Source: Bradyrhizobium frederickii
GTDB taxonomy: Bacteria; Pseudomonadota; Alphaproteobacteria; Rhizobiales; Xanthobacteraceae
NCBI RefSeq assembly: GCF_004570865.1
Contig: NZ_SPQS01000015.1
Span: 122,728 to 186,727 of the forward strand
Direction of reading: 5' to 3'
DNA length: 64,000 nt
Both the position numbers and the translations under genes were made by a program. Below, piece by piece: positions 1 through 8,451 of this stretch (position 1 is the stretch's first letter; each line of letters starts with the position of its first letter). The notes under the pieces were generated by a model, which ran no database searches, was not told where the DNA came from, and saw only the letters and a program-made list of their open reading frames with translations.

Positions 1-368
1 ACACCGGCGTCCGGGCCTTCCATGCGGCCACAAGAAGCCTCGCGCGGCTTCGCTTCAATCCGCTCTCTGGCCGGAGCCATCTCACAAAGCCGTCAACGGC
101 TCCGGATGCCGGCCCCCTCCGGTCCCTGGAAAGAAGCGTGCGCGGATTGGCTGCCGACGACGGCCATCTTCCGTCATCGGACGGAGTTCAGCCATTTCCT
201 CCTCCTGATATCTCCCCTCGCGGCCGCGCACATTGCCGCGCGAGAATATCACTGTTGGGACAGGCGTTTCAGCCGGTTTCGCCGCAGCGCAAAAGCCTTC
301 CCCTTTGGCCCCCCAAGCACTAGGTTCTGGCCAACCAGATCAACCTTCTTGGTGGCGATTTTCCTGAC
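1..368. other. Intergenic stretch upstream of cysK
   Basis: No gene is convincing here. The open frames read through without a plausible start, ribosome-binding site or recognisable protein. The stretch presumably holds the cysK promoter, but I could not pick out convincing -35/-10 elements. Any gene to the left begins outside the window. Confidence 0.5.
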
Positions 369-1403
369 ATGAGCATTCGAAACGACGTTGTCGAAGCCAT
401 CGGCAACACCCCGCTGATCAAGCTGAAGCGCGCCTCGGAACTGACCGGCTGCACCATTCTCGGCAAGGCCGAATTCATGAATCCCGGCCAGTCGGTCAAG
501 GACCGCGCCGGCAAATGGATGATCCTGGAGGCCGAGAAGCGCGGCGAGCTCAAGCCTGGCGGTCTCGTGGTGGAAGCGACCGCCGGCAATACCGGCATCG
601 GGCTTGCCGTCGTTGCCAGCGCGCGCGGCTATCGCACCCTGATCGTGATCCCGGAAACGCAGAGCCAGGAGAAGAAGGATTTCCTGAAGCTGTGCGGCGC
701 CGAACTGATCGAGGTGCCGGCCCTGCCCTATGCCAACCCCAACAATTATCAACACGTCGGCCGGCGGCTTGCGGATGAGTTGCGCAAGACCGAGCCTCAC
801 GGCGTGCTGTTCGCAGACCAGTGGAACAACCTCGACAACGCCAAGGCGCATTACGAATCGACCGGACCCGAGATCTGGGAGCAGACCGGCGGCAAGGTCG
901 ACGGCTTCGTCTGCTCGGTCGGCAGCGGCGGCACGCTGGCTGGCGTCAGCCGCTATCTGAAGGAGCAGAACAAGAACGTGCGGATCGCCTGCGCCGATCC
1001 GCACGGCGCCGGCATGTACGAATATTTCAGGACCGGCGATGCCAAGGCGACGCCCGGCGGCTCGATCACCGAAGGCATCGGTCTCAACCGCGCGACCGCG
1101 ATCGTCGAGACCGCGAAGGTGGATGATGCCTATCTCATTCCCGACGCTGAAGCCGTCACGGCGATCTACGAATTGCTCCAGCACGAAGGCCTGTGCCTCG
1201 GCGGCTCGACCGGCATCAACGTCGTCGGTGCGATGCGCCTCGCAAAGCAGCTCGGGCCCGGCAAGACAGTCGTGACAGTGCTGTGCGATTCCGGCAGCCG
1301 CTATCAATCAAAACTGTTTAACGCGGATTTCATGCGCGCCAAGAACCTGCCGGTGCCGGAGTGGCTGGAGAAGCGCAGCAACATCAAGCCGCCGTTCGTG
1401 TGA
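369..1403 (+). CDS. cysK: Cysteine synthase A (O-acetylserine sulfhydrylase)
   Basis: A 344-aa pyridoxal-phosphate enzyme of fold type II that should make L-cysteine from O-acetylserine and sulfide in the cytoplasm. Visible hallmarks are the N-terminal GNTPLIKL, the Schiff-base lysine K44 in NPGQSVKDRAG, the substrate loop TAGNTGIG and a glycine-rich phosphate loop (VGSGGTLAGV). It is about 30 residues longer than the classic ~310-aa CysK, mostly at the C-terminus, like other rhizobial versions. No strong Shine-Dalgarno precedes the ATG; only a TTGGTGG stretch is near. It is monocistronic and convergent with the GT41 gene at 1465. A cystathionine beta-synthase-like activity cannot be excluded from sequence alone. 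Confidence 0.9.
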   Translation: MSIRNDVVEAIGNTPLIKLKRASELTGCTILGKAEFMNPGQSVKDRAGKWMILEAEKRGELKPGGLVVEATAGNTGIGLAVVASARGYRTLIVIPETQSQEKKDFLKLCGAELIEVPALPYANPNNYQHVGRRLADELRKTEPHGVLFADQWNNLDNAKAHYESTGPEIWEQTGGKVDGFVCSVGSGGTLAGVSRYLKEQNKNVRIACADPHGAGMYEYFRTGDAKATPGGSITEGIGLNRATAIVETAKVDDAYLIPDAEAVTAIYELLQHEGLCLGGSTGINVVGAMRLAKQLGPGKTVVTVLCDSGSRYQSKLFNADFMRAKNLPVPEWLEKRSNIKPPFV

Positions 1404-1464
1404 TCGTCGCGCGCCCCCTTCGGGTCGGGACGCGCGTCCACAAGCTCAGCGCGGTTCAGCCGGG

Positions 1465-3702
1465 TTACGCGATCTCGCCGCCCGAGGCCGCGAAGCAATA
1501 GTCGCGCCAGAACTGGCGGTATCCCTCCTCCACCCTGCGCGCGTAGATCTCGACATTGCCAGCGGCCGAGGCTGCGATCTGGGCGGGCAAGTCCGCACGC
1601 AACTTCGCCAGATGGGCCGGCTGCGCGGCATATTTGCATGCGATCGCGGCGTAACCCTCGTCGTCCTCGGCGACCCAGTCATTGAGGCCGACGGCCGCCA
1701 CGATGGCGCCGCCGGCGCGCGAAGAGGCGCCGTGGCCAAGCTTGGCAACGACCGGCACGCCCGCATAGAGGGATTCCCAGGTGCTGACGCCGCCGTTCTG
1801 CGGAAATGGATCGAGCGAAATATCGACCTCCGCGAAGGCCCGCAGATGCGCGGCGCGCTCGGACGAGCCGAGACAGGTGATCTTCTCTTCGGCAATCCCC
1901 TGCGCCACGAAGCGCGCGATCAGACCGTCGCGGACCAACGGATCGTCGAGCAGCGTGTGCTTGATGATGATCTTCGATCCCGACACCTCCCGCATCACAT
2001 TCGACCACACGCGAACGGCCTCGTCCGAGATCTTGGAGATGCGATTGAAGACGCCGAAGGTCACATGGCCGTTGCGGAGCATGGGGAGCTCCGACGCCGG
2101 TACGTCCAGGATCGGATCGGTCGTGATCAGGCACGGCAGATCGTAGACCTTTTCAGCCAGCAGGTGGCGGGCCGAAACCGGAATGAAGATCGGATCCGCA
2201 AGCACGTAGTCCATGGTCCGCAGGCCGGTTCCGGTGGCGTGTCCAAAACCCGTGACCTGGACCGGAGCCGGCTTGCGGGCGAACACTGGGAGCCTGTTGC
2301 CGGTGGTATGCCCGGACACGTCGATCAGGATATCGACCTTGTCGGCCTCGATACGATCGGCCAGTTCGTCATCGGACAGCTGCCAGGCGTCGACCCAGAC
2401 GTCCGCCAGCGACTTGAACTTGGCGGTCATCTCGTCTCGCAGCGGCGAGCACGAATAGCAGACGATCTCGAATTTGGCGTGATCGTGATGGCGCAGCACC
2501 GGCAGCAGACCGAACGCTGCCGAGTGGTACCAGAACTCGGCCGCGACATAACCGACCACGATCCGCCTGTCGGGATCGAGCTGCCGGGGCGCGAGCTTCC
2601 GCGGGGGCAATCTGGCGCCGATCGCATCCCCCCAGGATTTGCGCGCCGCCTGCTGGACCGCGAAATCGGCGTCGGAGAGAAAGTCCAGAAAGTAGATCTT
2701 CCGCGCGATCAGGTCCGGCTGGTCCGGCGCGATGGCGAGCGCGGCGTCGAGATGTTCGATCGCAGCTGCGATCTCGCCCTGGTTTGCAAAACAAGAGCTC
2801 AGCAGCGCCAGCGCGGTCGTCGAGCGCGGATTTTCCTCCAGCAAGGCCGTGCAGGCCAGGATCGCCTGCGCGGTATTGCCCATGCTAAGCGAGACTTCCG
2901 CCTTCCCCCGCAAGGCCACTTCGAGCTTCGGCGACAACGCAAGTGCCGCATCAAAATCCGCGGCCGCCTGCTCTGACCGCGACAGCGCCAAATTGAGCCG
3001 TCCGCGGTGTGCGAGGAGCTTCGCCGAGCCGGGCCTGATCGCGAGCGCCGCCGCTAGCGCGGCTTCCGCCTCGTCGTAGTGCTTGAGCTCGATGTTGACC
3101 ACACCCTTGCCGCCGAGGGCTTCGGCATGACGCGGCTGAAACAACAGCGCGCGCGCGAAGCTCTGCCCGGCGCGGTCAAACCGCCCCAGCGCCAGCTCGG
3201 CCAGGCCACGATTGCAGAGCGCATCGGCGTAGTCGGGTTTCAGCGCGATGGCGCGGTCATACAGCTCGATCGCCTGCTCCGGCAGGTTCAATTGGAGCAA
3301 GGTGTTGCCGAGGCCGGCCAGGGCCGGCGGAAAATTCGGCTTCAGCGCGATCGCCTTCTCCAGATATGCGCGGGCGGCCTCAAATTTCTGGAGGGCGAAG
3401 TATACAGAGGCGAGATTGTTATGCGCCTCGTGCGAACGCGGATCGATCGCGACCGCGCGCTCAAGCAGCTGTTGCGCCTCATCGAGACGCCCGAGCTGTT
3501 GCACGCTCAGGCCGAGGAAATGCGTGGCGTCGAAATGATCCGGAACGGCTTGCACGATCTGGCGGCAGAGTGCCTCGCTCTCGGCATATCTGCCCTGGCC
3601 ATAGGCGCTCGCCGCAGCGGAGATGATGGCGTCGGCCTGCTTCTTCAACTTCTTCTGCAATCGCGCATTCTGGAACGCGCGCGCGCCGGCGCTGCTCTGC
3701 AA
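1465..3702 (-). CDS. TPR-repeat GT41 (SPINDLY/OGT-like) glycosyltransferase, copy 1
   Basis: A 745-aa cytoplasmic protein. About ten tetratricopeptide repeats (residues ~30-350, with the recurring 'A..NLG..L' and 'Y..A...' pattern) precede a C-terminal GT41 domain (residues ~370-730), the fold of eukaryotic O-GlcNAc transferase and SPINDLY. Recognisable catalytic-domain stretches include DVSGHTTGNRL and DPFPQNGGVSTWESLY. By family it should move a sugar from a nucleotide sugar to a protein or other acceptor; the acceptor is unknown. The start is a TTG with GGAGAG placed 6 nt upstream, an arrangement duplicated exactly in the neighbouring paralog. It lies downstream of that paralog on the same strand, about 106 bp apart. 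Confidence 0.85.
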   Translation of the reverse strand: MQSSAGARAFQNARLQKKLKKQADAIISAAASAYGQGRYAESEALCRQIVQAVPDHFDATHFLGLSVQQLGRLDEAQQLLERAVAIDPRSHEAHNNLASVYFALQKFEAARAYLEKAIALKPNFPPALAGLGNTLLQLNLPEQAIELYDRAIALKPDYADALCNRGLAELALGRFDRAGQSFARALLFQPRHAEALGGKGVVNIELKHYDEAEAALAAALAIRPGSAKLLAHRGRLNLALSRSEQAAADFDAALALSPKLEVALRGKAEVSLSMGNTAQAILACTALLEENPRSTTALALLSSCFANQGEIAAAIEHLDAALAIAPDQPDLIARKIYFLDFLSDADFAVQQAARKSWGDAIGARLPPRKLAPRQLDPDRRIVVGYVAAEFWYHSAAFGLLPVLRHHDHAKFEIVCYSCSPLRDEMTAKFKSLADVWVDAWQLSDDELADRIEADKVDILIDVSGHTTGNRLPVFARKPAPVQVTGFGHATGTGLRTMDYVLADPIFIPVSARHLLAEKVYDLPCLITTDPILDVPASELPMLRNGHVTFGVFNRISKISDEAVRVWSNVMREVSGSKIIIKHTLLDDPLVRDGLIARFVAQGIAEEKITCLGSSERAAHLRAFAEVDISLDPFPQNGGVSTWESLYAGVPVVAKLGHGASSRAGGAIVAAVGLNDWVAEDDEGYAAIACKYAAQPAHLAKLRADLPAQIAASAAGNVEIYARRVEEGYRQFWRDYCFAASGGEIA

Positions 3703-3730
3703 GGTGTCTCTCCGGAAAATGGCCCGTGGC

Positions 3731-3747
3731 GAGTCTAACTGATTCGC
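3731..3747 (-). promoter_or_regulatory. Conserved 17-bp block upstream of GT41 copy 1
   Basis: On the minus strand this reads GCGAATCAGTTAGACTC and ends 28 nt before the TTG start. The same 17 bp lie at the same distance upstream of the second GT41 gene (6111-6127), while flanking bases differ. TTAGACT could serve as a -10 element. It is either a retained promoter or a binding site; which one is inference. Confidence 0.45.
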
Positions 3748-3808
3748 ACGGCCACCCGGCGGGACCTAGAATCCCTCCGCAATATCCCGGTGCGCAGGAC
3801 CTGTGGGC

Positions 3809-6082
3809 TCAGGAACCGCTGGGCGTGTCCGCCTCGCCTACCGCAGCGTCGCCGCGTTCCGAGGCCGCGGCACAATAGTCGTGCCAGAACTTGCGGTAGC
3901 CCGCTTCGAGCTCGCGCGTGTAGATCTCGACATTGCCGGCGGGCGAGGCTGCGATCTGAGCCGGCAAGCCCGCACGCAATTTCGCCAGATGCTCGGGCTG
4001 CGAGGCAAACTTGCGGGCGATCTCGACATAGCCATCGTCATCCTCGGCGACCCAGTCACCGAGCCCGACCGCCGCCACGATGGAGGCGCCGGCCCGCGAG
4101 GAGGCGCCGATGCCGAGCTTGGCGACGACGGGAACGCCCTTATAGAGGGATTCCCAGGTGCTGATGCCGCCATTTTGCGGGAACGTGTCGAGCGAAATGT
4201 CGATCTTGTCGAAGGCCATCAGATGGTCGTCGCGCGAGGTGGTGCCGAGGCACGTGATGCTCTCCTCCGCAATGCCCTGGGCTATGAAGCGTGCGATCAG
4301 GCTGTCGCGCAGCAGGGCATCGTCGAGCAGGCCATGCTTGAGGATGATCTTCGATCCCGGCACCTCCCGCATGATGCGCGCCCACACGCGGATCGCATCG
4401 TCCGAGATCTTGTAGATGCGGTTGAACACGCCGAAAGTGACGTAGCTGTTGCGGAGCATCGGCAGCTCGGAGGGCTGCAGGTTGGTGACGGGCTCCATCG
4501 TGATCAGACACGGCAGATCGTGGATCTTCTCGGGAAACAAGTGCCGGACCGATGGCGGAATGAAGATGGGATCAGCGAGCACATAGTCCATGGTCGGCAT
4601 GCCCGTGCCCGTCGCGTGACCGAAGCCGGTCGCCTGAATCGGAGCCGGCTTCCGCGCGAAACATTGCAGCCGGTTTCCGGTGGTGTGGCCCGACACGTCG
4701 ATCAGGATGTCGACATTGTCGGCCTGAATGCGATCGGCGAGTTCGTCGTCGGAGAGCCCCCAGGCATCGACCCAGACGTCAGCCAATGATTTGAACTTGG
4801 CGGTGTACTCGTCCGCTCCCGGCCAGGAATAGTAGCAGATGACCTCAAACTTGGTGTGATCATGATGGCGCAGCACCGGCAGCAAGGTGAGCCCCGCCGA
4901 ATGCTGGCGGAATTCGGCAGCGACATAGCCGACCACGATCCGCTTTTCCGGATCGAGCGGTCGCTTCGGCAGCGTCCTTTGCGGTATCCTCGAGCCGATC
5001 GCATCCCACCAGGATTTTCGCACCGCCTGCTGCACCACGAAATCGGCCTCGGCGCGGTAATCCTGCAGGAAGATCTTTCCTCTGATCGCATCCCCATAGT
5101 CCGGTCGGAGCGCCAGTGCGCGGTCGAGATATTCGATTGCGGTGTCCATGTCACCCTGGTTCGAATAAGCGAATCCCATCAGCGCCATTCCCATCTCGGA
5201 ACGCGGGTTTCGCTCGATCAAGGTCGTCGCGGCCGCCATCGCCTGCGCGGTCTTTCCCATGACGAGGCAGGCCTGCGCCTTGCCCCGGAGCGCCAGCTCG
5301 AGCTTGGGCGAGATCGCAAGAGCCGCCTCGAAATCCGCAAGCGCGGGCTCAAGGCGCTGCAGTTCGTAACTGAGCCGCCCGCGCTGGGCCAGGATCCTCG
5401 GCGCGCCCGGCTTGATCGCCAGCGCCGCGGCAAACTTGGCGGCCGCCTCGTCGTGGTGTCGGAGCTCCATGCTGACCATGCCGCTGCCGACGATGGCCTC
5501 GGCGTGACGCGGCTGAAACAGCAGGGCGCGATCGAAACTCTCCTTGGCGCGCATGACCTGCCCAAGCACAATCTCGACCATGCCGCGGTTGCAGAGCGCA
5601 TCGGCGTAATCCGGCTTCAGCTTGATGGCGCGCTCGTGCATCTCGAGCGCCTGCTCGTACTGTCCCATATGCATCAGCGTGTTGCCGAGATTGGTGAGCG
5701 CGACCGCGAAATTCGGCTTTAGCGCGATCGCCCTTTCCTGGCAGCGCCGCGCCTCTTCGTAATTGCCGAGATCGAAATGCACGGTCGCCAGGTTGTTATG
5801 GGCATCGTGCAGGCGCGGATCGAGCGCGATCACGCGCTCCAGCAGCTCTTTCGCCTCCTCGAGGCGCCGGCCGTCATGGGCGCACATGCCGAGCAGGTGG
5901 ATGGCGTCGACGTAATCCGGAAGGGCTTTCAGGATCTCGCGGCAGAACGCCTCGGTCTCAGCATACCGGCCCTGGCCATAGGCGTTCGCCGCAGCGGCAA
6001 TAACGGCGTCGGCCTGCTTCATCAATTTCTTCTGCAATCGCGCATTCTGGAATGCGCGCGCGCCGCCGCCGCTCTTCTGCAA
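3809..6082 (-). CDS. TPR-repeat GT41 (SPINDLY/OGT-like) glycosyltransferase, copy 2
   Basis: A 757-aa paralog of the neighbouring gene with the same architecture: TPR array (residues ~30-360) and GT41 catalytic domain (~380-735), with DVSGHTTGNRL and DTFPQNGGISTWESLY conserved. I start it at TTG 6082 rather than the upstream ATG at 6148. The block GGAGAGACACC-TTG and the opening residues (GARAFQNARLQKKL) match copy 1 exactly, and the extra 22 codons correspond to the conserved upstream DNA of that copy. The two genes are evidently a tandem duplication that carried the 5' region along, then diverged. The acceptor is unknown; a role in surface or flagellar protein glycosylation would be a guess. 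Confidence 0.85.
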   Translation of the reverse strand: MQKSGGGARAFQNARLQKKLMKQADAVIAAAANAYGQGRYAETEAFCREILKALPDYVDAIHLLGMCAHDGRRLEEAKELLERVIALDPRLHDAHNNLATVHFDLGNYEEARRCQERAIALKPNFAVALTNLGNTLMHMGQYEQALEMHERAIKLKPDYADALCNRGMVEIVLGQVMRAKESFDRALLFQPRHAEAIVGSGMVSMELRHHDEAAAKFAAALAIKPGAPRILAQRGRLSYELQRLEPALADFEAALAISPKLELALRGKAQACLVMGKTAQAMAAATTLIERNPRSEMGMALMGFAYSNQGDMDTAIEYLDRALALRPDYGDAIRGKIFLQDYRAEADFVVQQAVRKSWWDAIGSRIPQRTLPKRPLDPEKRIVVGYVAAEFRQHSAGLTLLPVLRHHDHTKFEVICYYSWPGADEYTAKFKSLADVWVDAWGLSDDELADRIQADNVDILIDVSGHTTGNRLQCFARKPAPIQATGFGHATGTGMPTMDYVLADPIFIPPSVRHLFPEKIHDLPCLITMEPVTNLQPSELPMLRNSYVTFGVFNRIYKISDDAIRVWARIMREVPGSKIILKHGLLDDALLRDSLIARFIAQGIAEESITCLGTTSRDDHLMAFDKIDISLDTFPQNGGISTWESLYKGVPVVAKLGIGASSRAGASIVAAVGLGDWVAEDDDGYVEIARKFASQPEHLAKLRAGLPAQIAASPAGNVEIYTRELEAGYRKFWHDYCAAASERGDAAVGEADTPSGS

Positions 6083-6110
6083 GGTGTCTCTCCGGAGGAT
6101 GCCCGAGGCT

Positions 6111-6127
6111 GAGTCTAACTGATTCGC
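6111..6127 (-). promoter_or_regulatory. Conserved 17-bp block upstream of GT41 copy 2
   Basis: Identical to the block at 3731-3747 and likewise 28 nt from the TTG start. Just upstream, 6133-6148 is an inverted repeat (GTGACC, 4-nt spacer, GGTCAC) not found at copy 1, so the two copies may be regulated differently. Confidence 0.45.
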
Positions 6128-6160
6128 GCGCCGTGACCGCCCGGTCACCGGACCAGCATC

Positions 6161-6181
6161 GCCCCGGGATTTCCCGGGGGC
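6161..6181 (-). terminator. GC-rich hairpin after aapP
   Basis: The stem GCCCCCGGG/CCCGGGGC (minus strand) with an AAAT loop follows the aapP stop directly. It lacks a clear U-run, so it is either a weak terminator or a 3'-end stabiliser separating the aap operon from the GT41 gene. Confidence 0.4.
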
Positions 6182-6919
6182 TCAGCGCAAGATCTGGCTC
6201 AGGAACAGCTTCGTGCGGGCGTGCTGAGGCGCCGCGAAGAATTCGTTCGGGGTGTTGGCCTCGATGATCTGGCCGGCATCCATGAACACGACGCGGTTGG
6301 CGACCTCGCGGGCAAAACCCATCTCGTGGGTGACGACCAGCATGGTCATGCCCTCCTCGGCGAGGTCCACCATCGTGTCCAGCACCTCCTTGACCATTTC
6401 AGGGTCGAGCGCCGAGGTCGGCTCGTCGAACAGCATGACCTTCGGATTCATCGTCAGGGCGCGGGCGATGGCGACGCGCTGCTGCTGGCCGCCGGACATC
6501 TGTCCCGGAAACTTGTTGGCCTGATGCGGGATCTTGACCCGCTCCAGGAACTTCATCGCGGCCGCCTCGGCGTCCTTCTTCGGGATGTTGCGGACCCAGA
6601 TCGGAGCCAGCGTGCAATTGTCGAGCACCGTGAGGTGCGGGAACAGATTGAAGCTCTGAAACACCATGCCGACTTCGCGGCGCACGGCATCGACATGCTT
6701 GAGATTGGGCCCGAGCTCGATGCCGTCGACGACGATCTCGCCCTCCTGGAATTCCTCGAGCGCGTTGATGCAGCGGATCAACGTCGACTTGCCGGAGCCC
6801 GAGGGCCCGCAGATCACGATGCGCTCGCCCTTGCGGACATCGAGGTCGACGTCGCGCAGCACATGAAAATCGCCATACCATTTGTTGAGGCCGGAAATCT
6901 TGACGATGGGGTCTGACAT
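6182..6919 (-). CDS. aapP: General L-amino acid ABC transporter, ATP-binding protein AapP
   Basis: A 245-aa cytoplasmic ATPase of the polar amino acid ABC family. It shows Walker A GPSGSGKST, the Q-loop (VFQSFNLFPHL), the signature SGGQQQRVAIARAL, Walker B VMLFDEPTSAL, D-loop and H-loop (VVTHEMG). The frame stays open far upstream and gives an apparent 704-aa ORF, but only the part from ATG 6919 (MSDPIVKISGLNKWYG) is family-like; the rest lies in the wrong frame of aapM. It is the last gene of aapJQMP, 11 nt after aapM. By family it energises broad-specificity L-amino acid uptake and influences efflux. Confidence 0.95.
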   Translation of the reverse strand: MSDPIVKISGLNKWYGDFHVLRDVDLDVRKGERIVICGPSGSGKSTLIRCINALEEFQEGEIVVDGIELGPNLKHVDAVRREVGMVFQSFNLFPHLTVLDNCTLAPIWVRNIPKKDAEAAAMKFLERVKIPHQANKFPGQMSGGQQQRVAIARALTMNPKVMLFDEPTSALDPEMVKEVLDTMVDLAEEGMTMLVVTHEMGFAREVANRVVFMDAGQIIEANTPNEFFAAPQHARTKLFLSQILR

Positions 6920-6930
6920 GGGGACCTCGA

Positions 6931-8451
6931 TCAGTTGCGACGATGGGCGTTGAGACGATGCTCGACGAACAGCGAGTAGCGCGACATTCCAAAGCAGAAG
7001 ATGAAGTAGATGATCCCGGCGAAGGCGAAGCCGGTGAACGCGGTCGAAGGCGTCGACCATTTCGGATCCGAGAACGATGCCCTGAGCGAGCCCAAGAGAT
7101 CGAACAGCGCGACGATCGAGACCAGCGAGGTGTCCTTGAACAGCGAGATGAAGCTGTTGACGAGGTTCGGGATGACGTGCCGCAGCGCCTGCGGCAGCAC
7201 GATCAGCGAGGTCGTCTTCCACCAGGACAGGCCCAGGGCTGCCGCCGCCTCGCCCTGCCCGCGCGGGATCGCGGCGAGCCCGCCGCGGACGTTCTCGGCC
7301 TGGTAGGCGCCCGTGAACAGCGCAATACCGATCAACGCGCGGACGAGACCGTCGACCGTGAAATTGCCCGGCAGGAACAGCGGCAGCATGTAGGTGGCGA
7401 AGAACAGCACGGTGATCAGGGGCACGCCGCGCCAGAACTCGATGAAGGCGATCGAGAAGATCCGGATCAGGGGAATGGTGGAGCGGCGCCCGAGCGCCAG
7501 CGCGATGCCTATCGGCAGCGAGGTGACGATGCCGGTGACGGAGACCACCAGCGTCACCAGCAGGCCGCCCCACAGATTGGTCGTCACGACCGGCAGGCCA
7601 CCGCGATCGAGGCCCATCAGCTTGATCACGGCGGCGATGGCGACGAAGGCAGCGATGCTCGAGGCCAGTGCGCGCCAACCGGTGCGCAAGCCGCCGCCGA
7701 GACCGAAGGCGATCAGACAGACGACCGCGGCGGTGACGGCGAAATCGGCCCAGAGCGACTGGCCCGCTCCCTGGATCTGGTCGCGCAGCCAGATCAGCGG
7801 CAGGATCAGCCAATGGATCGCGGTGCCGACCAGCACGATCAAGCTCCCGACCAGCCATAACAGCGGCCCGGCGGCCGACGTCTTGCTGAGACTGAGCAGG
7901 GCCTGGCCGGCCCCGCTGATGCTCTCGTCGAACAATTCCAGCAAGCCCGCCGTCCAGCTGAGGCCAAAGCCCTTGATGCCGCCACCGTGCAGCAGGAAGA
8001 ACGCGACAATCGGAAAGGCGACGAAGAACAGACTGGCGTTGAGCCCCTTCGCCGGCAGGCGGGGCACGAGCAGCGGAACCAGCAGGACCACCGCAAGAAC
8101 GAATGTCAGGTTCACCCGCCAGCGTTCGGCCTCGGGATAGAAACCGTAGATCAATTGCGGCAGCTTGGCCTGGATGTAGGGCCAGCAGGCGCCGACCGCA
8201 AATCCGGCGTTCTCGGTGAGGCATGCCGTGCGGTCCTTGCCGCTCCAGACCGCATCGACCAGCAGGAACCTGACCGAGGGAACGATCGTGAACCACAGCA
8301 GCAGCGCGCCCACGATGGTGAGCAGGATGTTGGTCGGCGAGTTGAACAGGCGCGTCCGCATCAGCCCGACGAAACCCGTGGTCTTCACCGGCGCGGGACG
8401 CTCGGTGAGCAGGTCCTGGCGGACGAAGCTGCTCGAGGCGATATCGCTCAT
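6931..8451 (-). CDS. aapM: General L-amino acid ABC transporter, permease AapM (extended)
   Basis: A 506-aa inner-membrane permease. The C-terminal half (from about residue 295, LWGGLLVTLVVS) is the standard binding-protein-dependent permease core with the EAA loop GEAAAALGLSWWKTTSLIVL followed by PQALRHVIPN. The N-terminal WSG/ACWPYIQAKL periplasmic region is typical of AapM. Unusually, roughly 120 residues with several hydrophobic segments lie between GLNASLFFVAFPIVAFFLL and the core, making it longer than the ~380-400 aa I expect for rhizobial AapM. I start at ATG 8451 because it overlaps the aapQ stop as ATGA, the usual translational coupling; nine further upstream codons are in frame but less likely. 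Confidence 0.92.
   Translation of the reverse strand: MSDIASSSFVRQDLLTERPAPVKTTGFVGLMRTRLFNSPTNILLTIVGALLLWFTIVPSVRFLLVDAVWSGKDRTACLTENAGFAVGACWPYIQAKLPQLIYGFYPEAERWRVNLTFVLAVVLLVPLLVPRLPAKGLNASLFFVAFPIVAFFLLHGGGIKGFGLSWTAGLLELFDESISGAGQALLSLSKTSAAGPLLWLVGSLIVLVGTAIHWLILPLIWLRDQIQGAGQSLWADFAVTAAVVCLIAFGLGGGLRTGWRALASSIAAFVAIAAVIKLMGLDRGGLPVVTTNLWGGLLVTLVVSVTGIVTSLPIGIALALGRRSTIPLIRIFSIAFIEFWRGVPLITVLFFATYMLPLFLPGNFTVDGLVRALIGIALFTGAYQAENVRGGLAAIPRGQGEAAAALGLSWWKTTSLIVLPQALRHVIPNLVNSFISLFKDTSLVSIVALFDLLGSLRASFSDPKWSTPSTAFTGFAFAGIIYFIFCFGMSRYSLFVEHRLNAHRRN

Noticed and set aside
6182..8296. Apparent 704-aa permease-ATPase fusion
   Set aside because: Only the last 245 codons are AapP. The upstream part is the wrong frame of aapM, which is intact in its own frame.
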